Shown here: positions 59,001 through 64,000 of the stretch, piece by piece
Layout: every line of letters begins with the position of its first letter
Numbering within the stretch: position 1 is the first letter of the stretch
Assembly: GCF_018982945.1 (NCBI RefSeq)
Contig: NZ_JABRXE010000001.1
Location: 124,001 to 188,000, forward strand
Reading direction: 5' to 3'
Length of the DNA stretch: 64,000 nucleotides
From: Anaerostipes faecalis
GTDB taxonomy: Bacteria > Bacillota > Clostridia > Lachnospirales > Lachnospiraceae
The notes under the pieces: generated by a model
The model's database searches: none
What the model was told of the DNA's origin: nothing
The model's input: only the letters and a program-made list of their open reading frames with translations
Made by a program: the position numbers and the translations under genes

Positions 59001-59729
59001 GGACAAAATCAATTTCAAATCCATACAGGAAAAGATTTAAGTGATAAAGACCATATATTGATAATTTATCATGTTCTATTTAAGAAAATGATTTCCGGCA
59101 ATATATTAAATACAGCAAAAACCTATGGAAAAGATGCAGATATATGTCAGGATGAAAATATTGTTACAATGGATGTTGTTATACCTGAATTATCTATATT
59201 TAAGAGCTCTTCAAAATCTGTTTTAAAGAAGGGAGATATTAGTGAATATCAGGTTACTGTGCTACAGACAATAAAAGATGCCATTGCTAAAAATGTGGTT
59301 ATTTCAGACAAATTATATCAAGAAGGAGTAGTAATCTGCACAGATACAATACGAGTAACAGATCCTGAAGGAAGAGATATTACTAAAAACTGTAAAATTA
59401 ACGCAGATGAAAACAGTTATATTATCCAGACAGGGCAGAATCTCTCTTATGATCAGAAAATGGTTGTTTCTTATAAAGTTAAAATTTTAAAAGTTAAAAG
59501 CAAAAAACTTATCAATATAGCATCTGCAAAGGGAGATAATACAAAAAAAGTCAGTGCAAAAAATACGGTGAAATTGCAAAAAGAATCTTATGTAAATGGA
59601 ACTTCAGGTCAGAATACCGAGGTGCCGAAAACAGGAGAAAAGAGCTGGATACCGTGGCTTGTTCTATTAATCGTCGCAGGCGCTTCCCTTGTTTTTTCTT
59701 GCGGAAAAAGGTATAATAGAAAAAAATAA
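56079..59729 (+). CDS. Sortase-anchored surface protein with repeated DUF11-like domains
   Basis: 1216 residues. A long signal peptide (KKWKVFILIAGVFLSWLYSS, VYA cleavage region) leads into a ~430-residue N-terminal region with no family recognised, then about five DUF11/isopeptide-type repeats starting near residues 468, 601, 771, 901 and 1036, each opening with an L-x-I-x-K-x-S-like strand. The C-terminus has VPKTG (about residue 1182), a hydrophobic span and a basic tail RYNRKK, a variant sorting signal. Likely displayed on the cell wall as an adhesin or stalk. No sortase gene lies in the window. Confidence 0.85.
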   Translation: MKMKVLRKKWKVFILIAGVFLSWLYSSIRVYAQLNTDGAEKINAGWKDEHHQFSSFDDEDALKVDASYGFKLKMTSETKTIVTVGKTTTDLPDISIPDELRKFTWFKTSENKPGSIAVKKTNMEIYQCEADGSKGHWEKIDLLMTVSAIEKYENQDGYVAIGNGISGCSYIGIEEMTMKSQFFKAGTQTPVTIKSNVTLKDIDTKQYIGVKADSIHGQYVSGNTKLSYKKTNGMNIYYADFETDYDSEDFTCAGFTFISSCFEYTFGRNLNRQPTRQEQYVGSGQNMVKFDSPDPRKYISDEDRNRTEKYQGRSLGDSWTYEIDQAIAGEIPQAHYFKKFMFKDQIEKCLKILNVKIMGDGKDVTDDFSIETKDNLVTALLKNPKDPSFYEKSLYTMKIKVKMDIPENSGKQQLDNLREIWKQHGHYDSTSTVLTETNKAETIVDERTAPTNQVITEIELPEEEKDVPGLKIIKETPKYEYQAKDKVNYKVTVKNTNENADTAYFTIQDISLPGNMKIQKDSVKVTGIEEGQYILEEVKNGWILKSKGDYAQPWNKDIVISYTAVAEVSTNGTLVDNTASAWAAGIPQTYDDCQVYINSPKTEVVKSAPEKVYKQGDHISYKIELTNKNPGTFMQNIEFSDQIRTDGVRLVPGSLAIMSGEKDITKDCNISYSKDGRSYRVSTPLELKNGSIPAIESETGRSTGDYDDLWLSDNIQVTYQTLIEKDGLEGASILNTFVAPATKNTNGDLIKEDQEIPSGGGKAEETVKVKAPQLQIVKESDKKEYGVGEKGLYTLKITQKKENLIACNVKVTDTFAQTGMETSEIKVLLNDKDITDDCRINHMSQSFCIETGKNLGEDDILKITYKVYFKEKIVGEIKNTAVAESDNTLKVQDENIVTLQSPALDIEKDSDNTVYKEGQMGIYQLKVTQKNKGMIAHQVVIEDSFEKEGMEISGIKVKYNGTDITKDCEIILSEGQNQFQIHTGKDLSDKDHILIIYHVLFKKMISGNILNTAKTYGKDADICQDENIVTMDVVIPELSIFKSSSKSVLKKGDISEYQVTVLQTIKDAIAKNVVISDKLYQEGVVICTDTIRVTDPEGRDITKNCKINADENSYIIQTGQNLSYDQKMVVSYKVKILKVKSKKLINIASAKGDNTKKVSAKNTVKLQKESYVNGTSGQNTEVPKTGEKSWIPWLVLLIVAGASLVFSCGKRYNRKK

Positions 59730-59744
59730 TAGGAGTGAGCGCTT

Positions 59745-60035
59745 ATGGCAAAAGATTTTTTTGGTCGGCTGGAAGAGACTATTTCCACAAAAGGGAAGGT
59801 CGCTGCTAATAAGGCGAAAGAAGTAGCTGATTCAGCCAAAAGACACAATGATATTCGTGTAGCAAAAAAACAGCTCAATGATCTGTATCAACAGGTAGGA
59901 AAGATGTATTTTGAGGAAACCATGGATTATCCTCAGGCGGATTATATTGATTTATTTAATCTGATTGAAAAGCTTCGTGGTGATATTGAGATTCTTCAAA
60001 AAGAAATCGATGGAGAAGAAGATACAGAAGAATAA
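59745..60035 (+). CDS. Small helical protein (96 residues), unknown
   Basis: Starts after AGGAGTGAG. Mostly helical and charged (LEETISTKGKVAANKAKEVAD, RVAKKQLNDLYQQVGKMYFEE, IDLFNLIEKLRGDIEILQKEI, written as separate pieces). No membrane segment. Similar short proteins precede or follow envelope genes in Lachnospiraceae, but no domain is recognised. Ends at a terminator. Confidence 0.7.
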   Translation: MAKDFFGRLEETISTKGKVAANKAKEVADSAKRHNDIRVAKKQLNDLYQQVGKMYFEETMDYPQADYIDLFNLIEKLRGDIEILQKEIDGEEDTEE

Positions 60036-60040
60036 GAAAG

Positions 60041-60074
60041 ACCTTGCAGAGAGTAATTCTTTGCAAGGTTTTTT
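60041..60074 (+). terminator. Terminator between the small protein and the phosphatase
   Basis: ACCTTGCA (60041-60048) pairs with TGCAAGGT (60062-60069), then a run of T's. It may separate the surface-protein unit from the kinase module. Confidence 0.75.
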
Positions 60075-60124
60075 CTATGCAGGGAAAGCAAAATGATTTC
60101 CCTTGGTCTTTGAAAGGAGTATAT

Positions 60125-60877
60125 ATGATTCATTCAGTTGAAATGACAGATATTGGAAATGGGCGTCCGACAAATCAGGACGCTTATTTGTTAAAACAAA
60201 GAGAATATAAAGGAAGATTGTATTTACTGGCTGCGGTATGTGATGGAATGGGAGGATTACGTCGGGGAGAAATAGCAAGCAGATATATTATTGAAATACT
60301 AAAACAGTGGTTTGAAGAATCACTTCCTGCTTTTCTGGAGAATGGAAATATAAAAGATATACAAAAGGAGTTGATTCGTTTAATAAAAAAAGCAAATAGC
60401 AATCTTTTACTTATGAGCCAGGGAGTAGAGGATGCCATGGGAAGTACATTAACGTTGCTGTTTGTTATGGATCATCAGTTTTTTGTATTAAATGTGGGAG
60501 ATTCCAGAACATATTGGTTTGACCACAGAAGAAAGTATGTAACAACGGATCATACGTTGGTTCAGCTTGAAGTTAAAGCAGGACATTTAAGTAAAGAACA
60601 GGCACGAAAAGATCCAAGAAGACATATTTTGATACAATGTGTTGGTGTTACAAAAGATATACGAGTGGATTGTTATAATGGACGACTTCGACCTGGGATG
60701 GAGTTTTTACTCTGTACCGATGGTTTTTATAGTTTGCTTGAGGAAGAAGAAATATATCAGGTAGATGCATCAGAGGAAATAATGAAAATATGGGTGAAAA
60801 GATGTTTTCAAAAAGTAAAGGAGAGGGGGGAGCTGGATAATCTTTCATGTATTTTAATAAAAGTTCCGGAAAAATAA
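60125..60877 (+). CDS. PP2C-type Ser/Thr protein phosphatase
   Basis: 250 residues from the ATG at 60125, preferred over the earlier in-frame start because GAAAGGAG is right upstream and the earlier one lies within the terminator region. PPM metal ligands are in RPTNQDA, VCDGMGG and ELDNLSCILI; GDSRTYWF is the usual Asp-box. It removes phosphate from Ser/Thr, most likely from targets of the kinase encoded next, with which it overlaps by 31 bases. Same family as PrpC/Stp. Confidence 0.92.
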   Translation: MIHSVEMTDIGNGRPTNQDAYLLKQREYKGRLYLLAAVCDGMGGLRRGEIASRYIIEILKQWFEESLPAFLENGNIKDIQKELIRLIKKANSNLLLMSQGVEDAMGSTLTLLFVMDHQFFVLNVGDSRTYWFDHRRKYVTTDHTLVQLEVKAGHLSKEQARKDPRRHILIQCVGVTKDIRVDCYNGRLRPGMEFLLCTDGFYSLLEEEEIYQVDASEEIMKIWVKRCFQKVKERGELDNLSCILIKVPEK

Positions 60878-62256
60878 TATTAAAAAGATTTCAAATATTG
60901 TCTTTGCTGGGAGAAGGAGGAATGGGGAAAGTCTTTTTAGTCCGTGAACAGGGTACAGGAAAAAAATATGCCATAAAATCTATTGATTATAATTTACAGG
61001 GATGGAAGGAAAAAAGTGTTTTTGAGGAGGTATCAGGTAATGATGGAATTCCTGATTATTACGGTTATGAGATAGAAGATGGAAAATTATATTTAATTAT
61101 GGAATATCTTCAGGGAATGAATATGAGAGAATACATTAGAGTTCATGGTATGCCAAATTGCAAACGGTATCTTAAGTGGGGCATACAGTTGTGTCAGATA
61201 CTGGAGTGGATACATAAGGGAAAAAACAAGATAGTATATATGGATTTGAAACCAGAAAATATTATGATACATTCTTCAAAAAAACTATATCTTGTGGATT
61301 TTGGTGCTTCTGTCTATTTTGGAGAGAATAATACTGGCTGTGGAACTAAAGGTTTTGCTGCTCCAGAACAATATATTCCAGGACATAAAGCTGATGTAAA
61401 GGCAGATATATTTAGCTTAGGGAAAATATTAGATTACTGCTGTCCTGAAAAAATGAGGAAAAAGATGGGGAATATTATAGGTATCTGTACATCTAAAAGT
61501 TTGGATAAGCGTTATAAGGATGTAAAAGATGTGGAAATGGAGTTATTAAAACTGGTAAAAAAAGAAAGGGTAAAAAAACAGATTTTTTGTGCCGGTATTC
61601 TGATTATTTTTATTCAGATTTTGTGGAAACCTGAAAAGAAAGAAAATGTTTCTTTTATATCACCATGGAAAAGTCTGGAAAAATGGGAAAATGATGAAGA
61701 AGGTAAAAAAGATTATAAAGATTTATGGAGAAATCTTTATCTTTGTGAGAAAGATTCCAAAAGTTTTTTCAGGAAGAAATATATTTTAAAAATGTACATT
61801 ACCTATGAAGATTATCTTGAAAAGTATGGAAGTCCATTGAAAAAAGCCCTGAAAATAATTGAAGATATGGAGATACAACAAAAAAAGTCAGAGAAAGAGT
61901 TTTTATTGAATGAGAAAGTGGAAATTTATGAAAGACTTGCCAATAAAGGTGAGAAAGAGCTTTTTGTATCTTTTATTCAAAGATATATGAAAAAGGAAGA
62001 AGAGCCTTACAGGGCATGGAATTATTATCGGCGATATCTGCTTTTTCAAGAAGAACATGGTAAAAAGATATACTCTGATTATGAAATATTTATAAAAAAG
62101 TATCCTCATTTTCCAGATGCATATATTGATTATTGTATATATCTGTGCCGTTATAACCAGTGGGAAAAAGCAAAACAGATATATAGAAAAGGAAAGAAGA
62201 AGGCAGATATTACTGGTAATAAGGCATCAAAGTTAAAGGAGAGATTGGGATTATGA
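60847..62256 (+). CDS. Transmembrane Ser/Thr protein kinase without PASTA repeats
   Basis: 469 residues. The kinase domain (~10-235) has the Gly loop LGEGGMGKVF, the Lys in YAIKSID, YMDLKPENIM in place of HRDxKPxN (catalytic Asp kept, His and Arg changed), DFG and GTKGFAAPEQY. One span at ~243-258 (IFCAGILIIFIQILW) is followed by ~210 residues of charged, helical sequence with no PASTA or other known sensor. The start overlaps the phosphatase gene by 31 bases and its stop overlaps the next ATG as ATGA, so the three genes are translationally coupled. Ligand unknown. Confidence 0.9.
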   Translation: MYFNKSSGKIILKRFQILSLLGEGGMGKVFLVREQGTGKKYAIKSIDYNLQGWKEKSVFEEVSGNDGIPDYYGYEIEDGKLYLIMEYLQGMNMREYIRVHGMPNCKRYLKWGIQLCQILEWIHKGKNKIVYMDLKPENIMIHSSKKLYLVDFGASVYFGENNTGCGTKGFAAPEQYIPGHKADVKADIFSLGKILDYCCPEKMRKKMGNIIGICTSKSLDKRYKDVKDVEMELLKLVKKERVKKQIFCAGILIIFIQILWKPEKKENVSFISPWKSLEKWENDEEGKKDYKDLWRNLYLCEKDSKSFFRKKYILKMYITYEDYLEKYGSPLKKALKIIEDMEIQQKKSEKEFLLNEKVEIYERLANKGEKELFVSFIQRYMKKEEEPYRAWNYYRRYLLFQEEHGKKIYSDYEIFIKKYPHFPDAYIDYCIYLCRYNQWEKAKQIYRKGKKKADITGNKASKLKERLGL

Positions 62257-64000
62257 GTGTATTAAAGATCAAAGGGGAAATAATATTTGGATTTTTCGTT
62301 GTTTTATGTTTTGCCTTTTGGACAGGGATACAGGTGAAAGGGGATGAAAAATTATGGGATTTGAAATTTACAGGAGGCGGAAATGCACCATATTTTCAAA
62401 GTAGTGTAAAATTAGAGATACAATTAGTAGAAAATGTTTTACCAGATGATATTAAACTGTTTGTGAATCATCAGGAGCAGGACGTTGAATGGCAGGATGA
62501 AACAATGGCAGAATTGTATTTCGAAAAAGAAGGAATCTATTCTATTAAAATAGAGCATGAAAGTGGACAAGAAGAAATAAAAACCATATATGTTGAAATA
62601 AATTCTCCGGAAAGACCGGAAATTGATGTTGGGGATTATAATCTGGGAACATGGACTTCAAAAAATATTAATATAAAAGCTAGAAAAGGGGAATCTTTGT
62701 CAGGAGTTTCACGGTATGAGTATAAATTTTTTGGACAATCATGGACAACTATGAAAGATGGTCAGCTGACTCTTGATGAAAATTTTGAAGGTGTCATTTC
62801 CTTTCGGACTGTTTCCAATGCAGGACAAGAGGGAAGCATAGTTACAATACCTGTTCGATTGTGGAAAACTTCACCTGATCCACCTGAATTTGTGCAGAAT
62901 CATTTTAAGGAAAATGGATGGTATCAAAAAATTCCAGAAATAAAATGTAGGATTTTAAAGGAAAAAGGTCCTGAAGTTTTCTTTTTTGCAAAAATGAAAA
63001 ATGTAACAACAGGCGAAACCTGTACTATGAAAAATAAGATTCCACAAGCGAAAGAAGATGGAATATATAAATGGTATGGGTGGTGCGTTGATGAAGCTGG
63101 AAATATATCAAATCAGTCGGAAACTGATTATGTGAAGATTGATCGGTTAGAACCGCAGATAAAAGTGAAATATATATATCCATTTAGAAATTCTGAATAT
63201 TGTAAAAAACAAAAAGTAAAAATATATATCAGAGATTTAAATCTGAATAAACAAGATGTTCAGATAGAGACAACTGGGAGAATAGGTTCTCAGTGGAAAA
63301 ATTTTTCAAATGGATATAGTATTGTTGTAGACTTTTCTTCAGAAGGGAAACAGTATTTAAGTATCAAAGCAAAAGATTATGCAGGAAATCAAAGCAATAC
63401 CATAAAAAAACAATTTCAAATTGATAATGAGAGACCTAAGATTATTCTTGATGGAATCAGAGATTATGATTCATATAAAAATAATGTAAAAATTAAGATA
63501 ATGATATCAGATTCCAATCGAAAAAAAGATAGTGAAAGAATTTATCTTAATGGAGACAGATGGATACCAGCTACAATAAAAAAAGATGGCTATTATTGTC
63601 TGGAAATATATGCAAAAGATTATGCAGGGAATTTTTCGAAAGTCAAAAGACATTTTATTGTAAATAAAAAGGGAATTAAAATACAATTATCAGATAAAAA
63701 TCTTCAAAATAGCTATATTCGAAAGAAAAAATTTATTCCGGCTTTTAAGGTGGAAAGTCTAGAACCTGTTCAAGTAGTAAAATATAAAATAAACGGGGAA
63801 AATAAGGAATATAGATGGAACGGTAATTTATTGGAAGCAAGGGAACCGATAAAAAGTGATGGGAAATATGTAATAGAAGCATTATTGATTGATTCCTCTG
63901 GAAATACGGCAGAGTCAGAAAAAATGAAATTTGTTTATGATACAGAAGCACCTGAGATTATGATGAATGGAATAGATAGTAACCATAACAGCTGGTATGG
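62253..64000 (+). CDS. Secreted or anchored protein with repeated bacterial Ig-like domains (3' end beyond window)
   Basis: The frame is open from the ATG at 62253 to the right edge (582 complete codons so far) with no stop. The ATG overlaps the kinase stop (ATGA). The N-terminal segment IIFGFFVVLCFAFWTGIQV is a signal peptide or anchor. The rest alternates Ig-like repeats, each with an Asp/Gly-rich turn and a YDTEAPEI- or DNERPKIILDG-like boundary and a DxAGN motif (VDEAGNISNQ, KDYAGNQSN, KDYAGNFSK). It is probably an extracellular filament-like protein whose synthesis is coupled to the kinase. Total size unknown. Confidence 0.85.
   Translation, partial: MSVLKIKGEIIFGFFVVLCFAFWTGIQVKGDEKLWDLKFTGGGNAPYFQSSVKLEIQLVENVLPDDIKLFVNHQEQDVEWQDETMAELYFEKEGIYSIKIEHESGQEEIKTIYVEINSPERPEIDVGDYNLGTWTSKNINIKARKGESLSGVSRYEYKFFGQSWTTMKDGQLTLDENFEGVISFRTVSNAGQEGSIVTIPVRLWKTSPDPPEFVQNHFKENGWYQKIPEIKCRILKEKGPEVFFFAKMKNVTTGETCTMKNKIPQAKEDGIYKWYGWCVDEAGNISNQSETDYVKIDRLEPQIKVKYIYPFRNSEYCKKQKVKIYIRDLNLNKQDVQIETTGRIGSQWKNFSNGYSIVVDFSSEGKQYLSIKAKDYAGNQSNTIKKQFQIDNERPKIILDGIRDYDSYKNNVKIKIMISDSNRKKDSERIYLNGDRWIPATIKKDGYYCLEIYAKDYAGNFSKVKRHFIVNKKGIKIQLSDKNLQNSYIRKKKFIPAFKVESLEPVQVVKYKINGENKEYRWNGNLLEAREPIKSDGKYVIEALLIDSSGNTAESEKMKFVYDTEAPEIMMNGIDSNHNSWY

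Noticed and set aside
60044-60124. Longer N-terminus for the PP2C phosphatase
   Set aside because: The extra 27 residues are encoded by the terminator and ribosome-site region and do not fit the PP2C start.

Overview
This is a low-GC, gene-dense chromosomal segment from an anaerobic, spore-forming Firmicute, most likely a gut Lachnospiraceae (Dorea/Blautia/Mediterraneibacter/Coprococcus type). The assignment rests on AGGAGG-type ribosome sites with frequent GTG/TTG starts, a DpaAB dipicolinate synthase, a SleC-like cortex-lytic enzyme, YtvI- and SpoIIM-like proteins, a K+-dependent membrane pyrophosphatase, RNase Y, DUF4250- and DUF5688-like proteins and several zinc-ribbon/YARHG envelope proteins. 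No rRNA, tRNA, CRISPR array, transposase or prophage was seen. Genus assignment is inference.

Layout. 1-4.9 kb: the C-terminal end of a LevR-type PTS regulator, then a lactose-type PTS (lacF, lacE), 6-phospho-beta-galactosidase (lacG) and a HAD phosphatase. 5-11 kb: a divergent LacI-family repressor facing a complete Leloir operon galK-galM-galT-galE, with repeated TTTAGTAA-type boxes between them. 11-14.5 kb: dpaA-dpaB-asnB behind a good sigma-K-like promoter. 14.5-17.6 kb: a small secreted protein, a frameshifted HTH regulator, a possible small RNA or attenuator, and a nitroreductase. 17.6-24.5 kb: a tryptophan T-box leader and the operon trpE-trpGD-trpC-trpF-trpB-trpA, followed by two aminotransferases (AspB-like, HisC).

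27-34 kb: a DUF5688-like protein, YtvI, thyA-folA, ilvE, a hairpin-rich repeat element, and hppA. 34-41 kb: a SleC-like enzyme (sigma-K-like promoter with the same -10 as dpaA), a YbaK-type deacylase, a beta-carbonic anhydrase, a lipoprotein amidase, YARHG and zinc-ribbon membrane proteins, and small proteins. 41-48.5 kb: an ABC ATPase with a giant FtsX-like permease, a cytoplasmic GH13 enzyme, RNase Y and an ADP-ribose-type Nudix hydrolase. 48.5-55.7 kb: a SpoIIM-like protein, DAHP synthase (minus strand), an FMN riboswitch with ribU, a hotdog thioesterase, a histidine phosphatase, a DUF1700 protein, an M20 amidohydrolase and thrC. 55.7-64 kb: a long leader, a repeat-containing sortase-anchored surface protein, a small protein, and a tightly coupled PP2C phosphatase / transmembrane Ser/Thr kinase / secreted Ig-like protein set that runs off the right edge.

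How they work together: the sugar block can import and cleave lactose-6-P-type sugars. With the HAD phosphatase as a possible bridge, released galactose-6-P could enter the Leloir genes. The aromatic block (T-box-controlled trp genes, DAHP synthase, HisC/AspB) and ilvE/thrC serve amino-acid synthesis. The sporulation genes are scattered. The least explained part is the kinase/phosphatase/Ig-protein module at the right end, together with a small family of hairpin elements that sit directly after terminator-like T-runs.
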